From positions 1-38,849 of the IMG/VR virus record IMGVR_UViG_3300037502_002082: a DNA stretch of 38,849 nt, one strand, 5' to 3'. The position numbers were made by a program, and so were the translations under genes. Position 1 is the stretch's first letter, and every line of letters starts with the position of its first letter. The stretch comes from a virus. The notes beneath the pieces were generated by a model. It was not told the DNA's origin. It made no database searches and was given only the letters and a program-made list of their open reading frames with translations. Shown here piece by piece: positions 30,912-38,849 of this stretch.

Positions 30912-30946
30912 TATGTCTCTCTTTCCCTGAAAGGGAGAGAGACATA
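30912..30946. other. Strong hairpin in the origin candidate
   Basis: TATGTCTCTC, two unpaired T, TCCCT, loop GAA, AGGGA, GAGAGACATA: 15 paired bases. No T-run follows closely, so it is not a typical terminator. Confidence 0.7.
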
Positions 30947-30985
30947 GGGAACGGGACACAAGCCAGACAAGGGTTTGAGCGTTGT

Positions 30986-31017
30986 GGAACACTAATGAAC
31001 GCTATTTAGAAAGACAC
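30986..31017 (-). repeat. Iteron block, copy 1
   Basis: 32-base repeat containing GAACACTAAT and GAACGCTATT side by side, then TTAG..AAAGACAC. Matches 31034-31065 at 31 of 32 bases, with a spacing of 48. Confidence 0.7.
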
Positions 31018-31033
31018 GCAGACATCGTTTATC

Positions 31034-31065
31034 GGAACGCTAATGAACGCTATTTAGAAAGACAC
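31034..31065 (-). repeat. Iteron block, copy 2
   Basis: Second copy with GAACGCTAAT and GAACGCTATT, differing by one base from copy 1. In total four 10-base units stand as two pairs. Confidence 0.7.
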
Positions 31066-31070
31066 AAATA

Positions 31071-33308
31071 TTAATCTTCTTTCTTAGTCATTGTTCCACC
31101 TAGTGCTTCAAACTTTTCGTGTTTCTTAATTCGTTTATAAAGAGCGCTTTTTGATATTTCTAAGTAATCGGCGATTTGACTAACTTCAATTGAAGTTTCC
31201 CCTGCTGCTAAAATATTAAAAGCTTCTTCCAATTCTTTACTCGCTTTTTCCGAACGAGATTCATTTGATTTTTGAACGCCCTTTTTCCATTTTTCTTTTG
31301 GATCATCTTCCAAAGAAATATCTCCTAATGAATCATCTAACACATGAATCGGATATTTGAACCAGGCATTGATTGATTTCATTTTCGGGAACTCTCGCAA
31401 CGTACCTTCTAGTCTCCAGGCACTCGCTTGCCTTGCTAACTCAACTGCTTTTTTTCGATTGTTTTCAATAATGCTTAAAACTTCTTTGGATTTAATTGCA
31501 CACATTAAGTGGTAACTCATTTGTTTAACGCTGAAAGTATCATCTAAACTGACGTCGTTGTATGTCGGATTATACGTTTTGATTGCAGCGTTGTACGTAT
31601 CACAAACTGCTTGATTTTCCAGTTGCGTGTATCTGTCTTCAGTAACCGGTAATTCAATCAAATCTAAAATCGCATCTGGATCGCGTGCGAATACACCAGA
31701 ACCAGAAGAGCGGTCCATTGAATTTTTCCCACTTTGAGAACCTTTTGAATGGTGATGACAATAAATTACTGAACAATTTAATTCTGTTGCGATTTTATCG
31801 AACTGATTTGTAAAATTGGCCATCTCATGAGCGCTGTTTTCGTCACCGGTTAACACTTTATAAATTGGGTCAATGATCACTGCAATGTATCCTTCTTTTT
31901 GTGACCGTCTAATTAATTTAGGTGCTAACTTATCCATCGGACTTGTCTTGCCACGTAAATTCCAAACATCAATATTATGTACATTTGCATGACCTTGACC
32001 TAATTTGTTATAAATTTCAGCGAATCGCATTTTAGCAGAATTGGCATCAAGCTCTAAGTTGACGTATAAAACTTTGCCTTTCACACAATCAAAACCGAAC
32101 CACTTACGACCTTCAGCAATTGCAATAGCCAGTTGAATTAAACTGAATGACTTACCGGCTTTTGATGGACCAGCGATTAACATCTTATGTCCTTGTCGTA
32201 ACATACCTTTGATTAATTCGGGAGCTAACTCAATCGGTTTATCGAATAAATCAGAAAGATTTTCTGGATCAGGAAGATTATCATTCATGTCTTCGATGTA
32301 TTCTTCCCATTCTTCCCAACTTGATTTACCGATGTTTGTATCAATTAAGAATTGCTTTTTATCTCCACGCATGAAACCAGGCAAGCGACTCAGTCTTGAT
32401 GGATTCTTATTTTGCTTATCCACTTTCAGACCGTTTTTTTCAACAATTTTGTAAAGGTAGTCCACTCGTTCCTGGTATTGCGGATAATTGACTGCATCTA
32501 CTTTTACGATAGCGTGCAAACTTTTACTTCCACTGTAGGTTAAAGCGACAACTGGTAATTCCAATTCTCGAATGATTTCATTCTGTTGCTCAATGCTCAT
32601 ATTGTCTGATTCGACTAAAGCATATTTAAATTCAGTGACGTTGGTATTTTTAACACCTTCGCCATCAAGTGGATTAAAACGAATCCAAGCTCCTGTATTG
32701 ATATTTGGATCACCCATCACGGCCCCGATATCACCGTTGGTATTACGTAACCCTTGGATAATATCACCTGCAGTTTTCGTATAAACTCCCGTTGATTTAG
32801 GAATCCATTTTTCAACTTCACCATTCGTGTGAAGATAGCCATCGTTCACGTAACCGATGATGTCGCCAGGGTTAAATACTGCTTCAAGGTAATCAATGAT
32901 TTGTTGTGATGGATTCCAAAACTTTGGCTCATGGATATCTTGACCCATCACCCAATCAGTATTGATTAATTTGTAACCTTTATTTACGTCAGTAGCGATA
33001 AAACTATCGTTCCAGTCCAAGAAAGAATCGTCGGCATCTTCCCATTGGCTACGCCACCCATTTTCTTTTGCTAATTGCGTAATCGTAGCGCCTGTGACTG
33101 GAGAACCTGTCCCTTGAAACGAATTCCATTTCTTCTCACACTCGCCATCATGATAACGAGAAGAATCTTTTTGGCTCCATTCTTCCCAATCGTTAGCAGT
33201 GTATCCTTCATGTTTAAGGGCCATGCCGACGTTAACCCATTCTTGATAATCGAGAGCTGCTGGATCTACGAATTCCAACAGCTCAATTAAATCTAATTTG
33301 TTTTCCAA
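31071..33308 (-). CDS. Primase-helicase (PriCT-2, AEP-like primase, RepA-like ATPase, HTH)
   Basis: A 745-aa replication protein. Residues about 6-86 resemble PriCT_2 ([20 protein letters not shown]). About 225-320 carries archaeo-eukaryotic primase-like motifs ([26 protein letters not shown]). About 355-560 is a hexameric RepA/AAA_25-type ATPase with Walker A GPSKAGKS (380-387), Walker B VIIDP (477-481) and YCHHHSKG (516-523). A C-terminal helix-turn-helix (about 706-727, [20 protein letters not shown]) could bind the nearby iterons. TTG start at 33306-33308 after AGGTGATAC. It should prime and unwind phage DNA. Confidence 0.85.
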   Translation of the reverse strand: MENKLDLIELLEFVDPAALDYQEWVNVGMALKHEGYTANDWEEWSQKDSSRYHDGECEKKWNSFQGTGSPVTGATITQLAKENGWRSQWEDADDSFLDWNDSFIATDVNKGYKLINTDWVMGQDIHEPKFWNPSQQIIDYLEAVFNPGDIIGYVNDGYLHTNGEVEKWIPKSTGVYTKTAGDIIQGLRNTNGDIGAVMGDPNINTGAWIRFNPLDGEGVKNTNVTEFKYALVESDNMSIEQQNEIIRELELPVVALTYSGSKSLHAIVKVDAVNYPQYQERVDYLYKIVEKNGLKVDKQNKNPSRLSRLPGFMRGDKKQFLIDTNIGKSSWEEWEEYIEDMNDNLPDPENLSDLFDKPIELAPELIKGMLRQGHKMLIAGPSKAGKSFSLIQLAIAIAEGRKWFGFDCVKGKVLYVNLELDANSAKMRFAEIYNKLGQGHANVHNIDVWNLRGKTSPMDKLAPKLIRRSQKEGYIAVIIDPIYKVLTGDENSAHEMANFTNQFDKIATELNCSVIYCHHHSKGSQSGKNSMDRSSGSGVFARDPDAILDLIELPVTEDRYTQLENQAVCDTYNAAIKTYNPTYNDVSLDDTFSVKQMSYHLMCAIKSKEVLSIIENNRKKAVELARQASAWRLEGTLREFPKMKSINAWFKYPIHVLDDSLGDISLEDDPKEKWKKGVQKSNESRSEKASKELEEAFNILAAGETSIEVSQIADYLEISKSALYKRIKKHEKFEALGGTMTKKED

Positions 33309-33328
33309 GTAGTATCACCTGCTTTCTT

Positions 33329-33337
33329 TGGTATAAT
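33329..33337 (+). promoter_or_regulatory. Extended -10 promoter of the DUF4145 gene
   Basis: TGGTATAAT, a perfect -10 with the TG extension, 27 bases before the start at 33365. No good -35 is seen. It gives the DUF4145 gene its own expression, opposite to the early operon. Confidence 0.6.
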
Positions 33338-33364
33338 GGTAAAAAAATGAAAAGGAGTGTTCTT

Positions 33365-34048
33365 ATGTTAAAAAATATTAATGTTAGTTTTAGAAATGGT
33401 ATTAGGATGATTGATAATATCGATATCCCAAATTCCTGTCCACATTGTGGCGAAGTATTACAACCGAATGTAATATCTGCTACATCTCACTATCAATCCA
33501 CGGATGAATTTAAAACTATAGGTGTGTTTTTGCAATGTACTTCTCAAGACTGTCTTAATTACTTTTCTCTTCATTTCGAATCAGATTACACCTCAGGATT
33601 ACTATATAAACTTATTCCATACGCGTACAGACCGCCAATTAAAATCGAGCTTCCACAAAACATAGAAAAAGTTTCAGAAGCATTTGTTGAAATTTATACA
33701 CAAGCTACTAAAGCTGAAGCAGAACAACTAGATCAAATTGCTGGAGTTGGATATAGAAAATCTCTTGAGTTTTTAATCAAAGACTATGCAATAAGAAATA
33801 ATCCTGATAAAGAAGAAAGCATTAAGAACAAAATGTTAGGACCTGTTATTTCTGAATATCTAACAGATTTTACTAAAATCCAAAATTTAGCCAAGGCTGC
33901 AACTTGGATAGGAAATGATGAAACACACTACGTAAGACGACACGATGATAAAGATATACGTGATATGAAACAGTTTATAAGATCAGCATCGCAATTTATA
34001 GCTGCTGATTATGATGCTGATTTAGCTGAGGAATTTATTAACGAATAA
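33365..34048 (+). CDS. DUF4145-domain protein (cargo, possible defence gene)
   Basis: A 227-aa protein. NSCPHCGEVLQPNVIS near the N-terminus is a zinc-ribbon-like CxxC, with a second Cys pair (LQCTSQDC), and IAGVGYRKSLEFLIKDYAI in the middle is the DUF4145 hallmark; the C-terminus is helical. DUF4145 often occurs near restriction or defence genes, with no settled activity. ATG at 33365 is chosen because AAAAGGAG stands eight bases before it; an ATG 18 bases earlier overlaps that site. The gene is alone on the plus strand in the replication module with its own promoter. Confidence 0.8.
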   Translation: MLKNINVSFRNGIRMIDNIDIPNSCPHCGEVLQPNVISATSHYQSTDEFKTIGVFLQCTSQDCLNYFSLHFESDYTSGLLYKLIPYAYRPPIKIELPQNIEKVSEAFVEIYTQATKAEAEQLDQIAGVGYRKSLEFLIKDYAIRNNPDKEESIKNKMLGPVISEYLTDFTKIQNLAKAATWIGNDETHYVRRHDDKDIRDMKQFIRSASQFIAADYDADLAEEFINE

Positions 34049-34049
34049 G

Positions 34050-34187
34050 TTATTGTTCTTTATTCTTCAAGTACTGAATCAACATACGATTAGTTTCAAT
34101 TGCCTTCTCTAATCCATGAGAATTTAGTTCTAGCAATGCTTCTAAAAATACAATTCTCTCTTTTAATTCTTTAATTTCTTGTTCCAT
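34050..34187 (-). CDS. Small coiled-coil protein, 45 aa
   Basis: Starts MEQEIKELKERIVFLEALLE, a strong coiled-coil heptad pattern, and ends with YLKNKEQ. AAAGGAAG is eight bases before the ATG. It lies between the helicase gene and the convergent DUF4145 gene; the two stop codons almost touch. Function unknown; it may bind a replication protein. Confidence 0.65.
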   Translation of the reverse strand: MEQEIKELKERIVFLEALLELNSHGLEKAIETNRMLIQYLKNKEQ

Positions 34188-34202
34188 TCAATATCTTCCT
34201 TT

Positions 34203-35792
34203 CTATTCCGGCACATATTCCGTAGGTCTAACACCTGCAGGCAATCGCCATCCATTCGCTGCAATACGATTAATCATCTTACTTGCACCTTCGAATGGCC
34301 ATGTCCCAACATTTTTAAAGCCACGTTGTTCCAATAATCGAATCTGTTTTGGTGTAGCTAGTCCTGCTTCTTTCCGTTTTTGTAGACGGTCAAGCATGAG
34401 ACTGGCTTTTCCTGCGTTATCAATAGCGTCAGGCATGATACCTAATTTTTCTAAGGCACTAACTTGTTTTTCTGATGGTGGTCCCATTTCCCAACCGAAG
34501 CTAGGTACATAGCTTGTTAAATCTTCCGCTTGAATCGACATTTCAAATTGCAATGGATCCACAAGACGTTGTTTTCTTTTTCTCATTTCAGCCAATTGTT
34601 TCGCTAATGCTTCTTCTCGTTCAGAAATGACATCTTTTTCTGCTTGAACTTCTGCTTGTTCAATATCCACTGCTAAGCCATCAAGTCCAGCTTCTTCAAT
34701 ATTCTCAGTCATTTTCTTGGCCACATCGTCGCTACTTGCAATTAGATGAGCTGGATGACATAACTCATGGCGTTCCACATGCCAAAGGAAATCTAATAGT
34801 AATAAGTTTTCTTTCCCCGGGAACAATCGTGTTCCACGTCCGACCATTTGCGAATAAAGCGAACGGACTTTTGTTGGTCTTAGCACCACAATGCAATCAA
34901 CAGATGGACAATCCCAACCTTCGGTAAGTAACATCGAGTTACAAAGTACATTGTATTTATCGTTTTCAAAGTCTTCTAAGACTTGTGCACGATCTTTTGA
35001 TTCGCCATTCACTTCTGCTGCTCTCATTCCTTTTTCGTTTAAAATATCTCGGAACTTTTTGGAAGTCTTAACTAAAGGAAGAAACACTACTGATTTTCTA
35101 TCAGAACAATGTTTAACCATTTCATCCGCAATTTGATGCAAGTAAGGATCTAATGCCGTCCCTAAGTCTCGCGTACTAAAATCTCCAGCTTGTTGGGCAA
35201 CAGATGTTAAATCTAACTGCAAAGGAATGGTTAAAGCTGTGATTGGTGAAAGGTAACCTGATTTAATTGCAGCAGGTAATGAATACTCATAGGCAAGTGA
35301 TTCAAAGTAAGTGCCTAGATTTTGCATATCTCCACGATCTGGTGTAGCTGTAACGCCAAGAACATTTGATTCTTCGAAGTGATTTAATACAAATTGATAA
35401 CCGGCACTAATACAATGATGGGCCTCGTCAACAATAATCGTGTCAAAATATTCTGGTGGAAATTGTCTTAGTCTTTTTTCTCGTTGCATCGTTTGAACAG
35501 AACCAACGACTACTCTGAAAAAACTTCCTAAGCTTGTATTTTCTGCTTTTTCTAATGCCGTTTTTAGTCCAGTAGACTTTTCTAATTTTTCAGAAGCTTG
35601 GTCCAGTAATTCGCCCCGATGAGCTAAGACGAGCACACGCTCGCCTAGTCTCACACGGTCTTCAATGACCTTACTGAACACAATTGTTTTACCGCAACCC
35701 GTGGGAAGAACGAGTAACGTTTTTTTCCGTCCTGATTCCCATTCCTGTTGGATTGCAGACCTTGCTTCTTCCTGGTAAGGTCTAAGTTTCAA
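34203..35792 (-). CDS. DEAH-box SF2 helicase
   Basis: A 529-aa helicase. Motifs: LPTGCGKT (29-36), LVLAHRGELL, DEAHH (122-126), TATPDRG (148-154), LTEGWDCPSVD (289-299) and SQMVGRGTR (314-322). The last about 150 residues form a helical/charged tail with a second helical repeat region. It resembles the SSL2/RecG-like helicases of phage replication modules. TTG start at 35790-35792 follows AAGGAGGAG. It likely remodels DNA in recombination-linked replication together with the DUF669 and Sak4-like neighbours. Confidence 0.9.
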   Translation of the reverse strand: MKLRPYQEEARSAIQQEWESGRKKTLLVLPTGCGKTIVFSKVIEDRVRLGERVLVLAHRGELLDQASEKLEKSTGLKTALEKAENTSLGSFFRVVVGSVQTMQREKRLRQFPPEYFDTIIVDEAHHCISAGYQFVLNHFEESNVLGVTATPDRGDMQNLGTYFESLAYEYSLPAAIKSGYLSPITALTIPLQLDLTSVAQQAGDFSTRDLGTALDPYLHQIADEMVKHCSDRKSVVFLPLVKTSKKFRDILNEKGMRAAEVNGESKDRAQVLEDFENDKYNVLCNSMLLTEGWDCPSVDCIVVLRPTKVRSLYSQMVGRGTRLFPGKENLLLLDFLWHVERHELCHPAHLIASSDDVAKKMTENIEEAGLDGLAVDIEQAEVQAEKDVISEREEALAKQLAEMRKRKQRLVDPLQFEMSIQAEDLTSYVPSFGWEMGPPSEKQVSALEKLGIMPDAIDNAGKASLMLDRLQKRKEAGLATPKQIRLLEQRGFKNVGTWPFEGASKMINRIAANGWRLPAGVRPTEYVPE

Positions 35793-35807
35793 TTGAATTA
35801 CTCCTCC

Positions 35808-36392
35808 TTAAAATGCTCCGGCTTGAAATCCACCAGGGTTTTGTGTTTGCTGTGGCGCTTGATTAAATCCTTGTTGTTGATTGAAAATTGGTTGTTGTTG
35901 AGTTGGTGCTTGATTAAAATTCTGTTGCGGTTGAACTGGAGGAGTATTATTTACTACACCTTGATTAGCAGAGCCCTTTAAAAATTCTTTGATACGGTTG
36001 TTTTGACGTTCTTCACCTTTGCTGATATAAGAATTGATTTCCAACTTCACGCGTCCTTGTGAACCGATGACAAGTGACCAGTTCGGATTGAATGGTTGTC
36101 CAATGACTGGCGTTTGACCGATTGCACTAAAGAATTCCGTTAACTTCCACTGGAATTTCTTCATCATGTAAAGACGTTCTTTGACAGTCGTTTTTCCTTC
36201 GGCACCCGAAACTTCAATCGATAATTCGGCGTAAGGCGCTCCGTTCGGGATCTTGTCGCTTTGACCGTCGTAAATTTTACGTTCCATTCCTGTTACCGTA
36301 AATTGATACTCACCTGCAGGCAACAAAGCAAAGGTACTTTCCTCTGCAATAAAACCTGTGTCCCATCCTAAAAATTCATTTTCGTTATTCAT
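35808..36392 (-). CDS. DUF669 protein, ssDNA-binding type
   Basis: A 194-aa protein. An OB-like beta-rich N-terminal domain (about 1-145) with LLPAGEYQFTVTGMERKIYD fits DUF669. It is followed by a Gln/Asn/Pro-rich low-complexity tail (about 146-194), as in single-strand DNA-binding proteins, ending QAGAF. It sits between the AAA_24 gene and the helicase gene and probably coats ssDNA for annealing or replication. AAGGAGGAAA precedes the ATG. Confidence 0.82.
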   Translation of the reverse strand: MNNENEFLGWDTGFIAEESTFALLPAGEYQFTVTGMERKIYDGQSDKIPNGAPYAELSIEVSGAEGKTTVKERLYMMKKFQWKLTEFFSAIGQTPVIGQPFNPNWSLVIGSQGRVKLEINSYISKGEERQNNRIKEFLKGSANQGVVNNTPPVQPQQNFNQAPTQQQPIFNQQQGFNQAPQQTQNPGGFQAGAF

Positions 36393-36406
36393 TTATATTT
36401 TCCTCC

Positions 36407-37435
36407 TTAAAATGCTCTAATTTTTGTATTTAATAAATTCATTGCTGCGGACCAATTCGTTACTAAGTAATCCCATAAATCGCTAGGCACATTTTCCACT
36501 GGTGTATCAACTGGCATAAAGCCACCTGTATGAATCACTGCCATTATTTCTTCGGTTGTAACATGATCCAATTGCATTAAATCAGCAATTGATTTCGGGA
36601 TATGTGGAGATACTTCCACAATTGCTTCACGTCCAAAATCAGGTTCAATCACTGGTTGCGTGTTTACTTGTGGTTCTGTTGCGAGTGGTTGTTCTGTTTG
36701 AGTTTGGACTGGACTAATGGCCATAGTTGCTTCGTTGATGATTTGAGCAATTTGCCCATAATCAAACGGTAATTCGTCAGCTAATCCCATGCGATTTTTG
36801 GCATCCCATGCAGGGCGGTGAGTAGTAAACATCATACGTTGACCGCCTGTTGCTTTTTTACTATTGGTTTTACTATCTGTAATCACAATCGTTTTGTAGT
36901 TGGCGAATAAAACCATATCAGCCCATTCTTTTACAAGTGGAGCTGTTTTCTTTTCGAGTTTCAACTCGTAACGGTCGAAAGCTCCCATTTCATCTGGTTC
37001 TTCTTTTTTACGTAACCAAGCATGAGCGGTCACAACAACATGAATCCCCTGATCAATAATGTCACTTAGTTTGTTCAACAAGTTTCCAAATTCTTTTGAT
37101 AAGGCGATATACTTAGTCCCATAATCGTTTGAGCTATCCGTCCATTTTCCTTGGGCCATTAAATGACGTTTACAAATTTCTTCAGCCCAGTCGATTGTGT
37201 CGATAACAAGAGTCTGACAAGGTTTGTTTTGCTTCACGAACTCCACTTGCTGGAGTAACATCGTCCAACTTGTAGGCTTATCAAAACGCTGTACGTTCAT
37301 ATGTAACGTTGAATCCTCAGTATCAATGAAGAGTGGATTCGGAAACTGACTGGCAAAGGTAGACTTCCCAATCCCTTCCACTCCATACAAAACAACCTTC
37401 TGTGCTTTTGGTACTTTTCCGCTACTAATATTCAT
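36407..37435 (-). CDS. AAA_24/Sak4-like RecA-fold NTPase
   Basis: A 342-aa protein. Walker A GVEGIGKST (18-26), Walker B TLVIDTIDW (75-83), and TAHAWLRKKEEPDEM in the sensor area fit AAA_24 phage nucleotide-binding proteins, of which Sak4 is a single-strand annealing example. A C-terminal tail from about 245 is Gln/Pro-rich, ending TKIRAF. The ATG at 37433-37435 overlaps the previous stop (TAATG), with AAAGGGG ten bases upstream; a start seven codons earlier is not supported. It is likely part of a recombination set with the DUF669 protein. Confidence 0.82.
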   Translation of the reverse strand: MNISSGKVPKAQKVVLYGVEGIGKSTFASQFPNPLFIDTEDSTLHMNVQRFDKPTSWTMLLQQVEFVKQNKPCQTLVIDTIDWAEEICKRHLMAQGKWTDSSNDYGTKYIALSKEFGNLLNKLSDIIDQGIHVVVTAHAWLRKKEEPDEMGAFDRYELKLEKKTAPLVKEWADMVLFANYKTIVITDSKTNSKKATGGQRMMFTTHRPAWDAKNRMGLADELPFDYGQIAQIINEATMAISPVQTQTEQPLATEPQVNTQPVIEPDFGREAIVEVSPHIPKSIADLMQLDHVTTEEIMAVIHTGGFMPVDTPVENVPSDLWDYLVTNWSAAMNLLNTKIRAF

Positions 37436-38790
37436 TAAAATGCTGCCCCTTTCCATGTTGGTGTTATTGGTGGTACTGGTGTATCTGTTTTAGTTGTTGG
37501 TGCAAATGAATCAGCATGTGCTTGTTGTTGCGTTAGTGCAGCCGTTTCATCTTTAATGACATAACCATCTTCGATAATAATTTGGCACTCCTCCCCTGTT
37601 GAAACACGTGTGGCAATGGCTTGAAGCCCTTCTTGTTCTAACCACTTAGAAAACTCGTTGAGCGTGATCATATCCATTTGTTCCAGCTTATCCAGGAGAA
37701 CAAAGCCACATTCTGGTTTTAATTTCCGTACAATTGCAGTCGAGACTTTTAGTTGGTCAGAACCACTCATATCCGTCCAGCCTTGACCGTTATAAGTCAA
37801 TTCACCATCTTTGACTGACAGACCAGGTAATGGTAATTCAGCGTTATCTAACAACTTCATCCGTTGTTCACGAATCGCTTTAATCGCTTCGTCTAGTTCT
37901 TTGTATTGATTTAGATAGTTCTCAGCATCTTGTTCCGCTTTTTCTTTATCAAGATTGGCACGAACCTTTAAGTTGATTTGTTCCACGTTTTGAAGGCTAT
38001 GCTCGAGCTCGGCAGTTGATTGGTCTTGTAAGTCCTGTGCTGAAGTTTTTGCAATGGATAAATCATTTTGAGTAACTTCATGCTTAGCAATCATTTCCTG
38101 TAATTGATTTTTCACTCGTTCGATTTCTTGTGCTTCATAATCAAATTGGGTTTGTAGCCTTTGTGCGTTCTCACGTTTGCGCTGATTTTCGCCATTGATC
38201 GCTAGAATCATTTGTTGCTGCTGAATTAATTCCATCGTAGAAACTAAATCACTCGGCGCATCAGGATAATGGATTTGTTCTTCGGCAAACTTTTTCTTTT
38301 GATCCGCAATCCGTCCAATTTGATAGCGCTCGTTGTAGATTGCTTGTTCTTCCATGTCTAACTTAATTAATTCTTCACCAATACCGATTATTTGCAGTAA
38401 GGTATTCGCTTTTTCTTTGCTTGTTGATTCCATGAACTTTGGTAAATCAATGGCTAACTCTTCCACAAAACTATTGAGGAGTTGCTGACCACCTTTGTTC
38501 CCTTGTGGATCCAAAACAGTTAAGGAACTATTCTTGCCTTTACGTTCTACGATGAGTCCGTTTGACATGGTAATTCGTAAGTTTGGTGGAGTTACAGAGC
38601 CTTCACGGTGTGGGTTTGAAGGTTTATACTTATTACCGCCCAAAGCCCATGCAATCGCATCTAGGACGCTTGTCTTACCTTGATTGTTATTCCCTCCTAA
38701 AATAGTCAAGCCGTTTTGTGTTGGTTCGATTACTACTGCCTTAACACGTTTGACGTTTTCAATTTCTAGGTTGTTAATTTTGACTGACAT
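37435..38790 (-). CDS. SbcC/Rad50-like AAA ATPase
   Basis: A 451-aa protein with Walker A GGNNNQGKTS (32-41) at the N-terminus, a long coiled-coil middle (about 165-310, QTQFDYEAQEIERVKNQLQE) and a C-terminal ABC-ATPase part with MSGSDQLKVSTAIV (signature-like) and FVLLDKLEQM (Walker B-like). It is short for SbcC, so it is an SMC-like phage ATPase used in recombination; a nuclease partner is not evident. It ends WKGAAF. AAGGAG is 11 bases before the ATG. The first 30 codons are repeated at 1-90 because the molecule is circular. Confidence 0.85.
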   Translation of the reverse strand: MSVKINNLEIENVKRVKAVVIEPTQNGLTILGGNNNQGKTSVLDAIAWALGGNKYKPSNPHREGSVTPPNLRITMSNGLIVERKGKNSSLTVLDPQGNKGGQQLLNSFVEELAIDLPKFMESTSKEKANTLLQIIGIGEELIKLDMEEQAIYNERYQIGRIADQKKKFAEEQIHYPDAPSDLVSTMELIQQQQMILAINGENQRKRENAQRLQTQFDYEAQEIERVKNQLQEMIAKHEVTQNDLSIAKTSAQDLQDQSTAELEHSLQNVEQINLKVRANLDKEKAEQDAENYLNQYKELDEAIKAIREQRMKLLDNAELPLPGLSVKDGELTYNGQGWTDMSGSDQLKVSTAIVRKLKPECGFVLLDKLEQMDMITLNEFSKWLEQEGLQAIATRVSTGEECQIIIEDGYVIKDETAALTQQQAHADSFAPTTKTDTPVPPITPTWKGAAF

Positions 38791-38849
38791 GTGCTACACT
38801 CTCCTTATATTCATCTTTTTTTTTTTGACTGATTAGCTTTCCGGCGGTC
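38701..38849. repeat. Right copy of the terminal overlap
   Basis: Repeats 1-148: 126 bases exact, then an extra G at 38827 and T instead of G at 38839. In this copy the stop codon of the gene at 125-388 would be lost, so the last bases are probably assembly-edge errors. They could also reflect a minority variant. Confidence 0.85.

Larger units (their letters stand above)
30826..31070. other. Origin of replication candidate region
   Basis: This 245-base gap has no gene. It holds a very strong hairpin (30912-30946) and two 32-base direct repeats (30986-31017 and 31034-31065), each with two 10-base GAAC-CTA-type units. It lies just after the primase-helicase gene and in the replication block. 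Iterons next to replication genes suggest an origin or replisome-loading site; a regulatory role is an alternative. Confidence 0.5.

Noticed and set aside
1-38849. tRNA genes, reverse transcriptase/diversity-generating repeats, or transposases
   Set aside because: I saw no cloverleaf-like sequence, RT motif or transposase product in reading through the window; a tRNAscan and profile search would settle it.

Overview
The window is a complete temperate siphophage (or excised prophage) genome on one contig. Positions 38701-38826 repeat 1-126 exactly, and a shorter stretch beyond that matches imperfectly, so the sequence closes to a circle of about 38.7 kb. The DNA is AT-rich, ribosome binding sites are strong (AAGGAGG type), and TTG and GTG starts are common. 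The host is therefore a low-GC Firmicute. The Dp-1-like holin, Cpl-7-type lysin repeats, ArpU-type late regulator, short CI plus ImmA-type peptidase, and DUF1617, DUF4355 and DUF771 proteins point to Lactobacillales, most likely an Enterococcus, Vagococcus or Carnobacterium relative. The genus is inference.

Layout. (a) Positions 2286-4947 are the lysogeny module on the plus strand: an operator region, a short CI repressor, an ImmA-like metallopeptidase, a LexA box in front of an unknown gene, and a tyrosine integrase, followed by an AT-rich attP candidate. (b) Positions 5222-6237 hold two plus-strand cargo (moron) genes between attP and the lysin. (c) From 2285 leftward through position 1, and on from 38790 down to 28715, runs the early minus-strand operon: Cro-like protein, Bro-N antirepressor, small proteins, a recombination/replication set (SbcC-like ATPase, AAA_24/Sak4-like NTPase, DUF669, DEAH helicase, primase-helicase), an iteron-rich origin candidate, dUTPase, RusA and an ArpU-like regulator. 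A plus-strand DUF4145 gene with its own promoter is inserted here. (d) From 28591 down to 6290 runs the late minus-strand operon: small and large terminase, SPP1-type portal, MuF minor head protein, small accessory genes, scaffold, capsid, connectors, major tail protein, tail chaperones, tape measure, Dit, a large Tal/fibre protein, holin and lysin. A small plus-strand zinc-ribbon gene sits between holin and lysin.

The most interesting points are: a MuF head protein with a C-terminal HExxH metallopeptidase domain, an overlapping small partner gene and a terminator (a toxin-immunity-like layout); a canonical Firmicute LexA box between immA and integrase; apparently face-to-face promoters with matching operators in the genetic switch; three plus-strand cargo insertions; a probable -1 frameshift in the tail chaperone; eleven exactly phased 22-residue repeats in the tape measure; a tail fibre with an S74-like chaperone end; and an iteron/hairpin origin candidate. 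Many real genes are under 60 codons. I list those with good ribosome binding sites.
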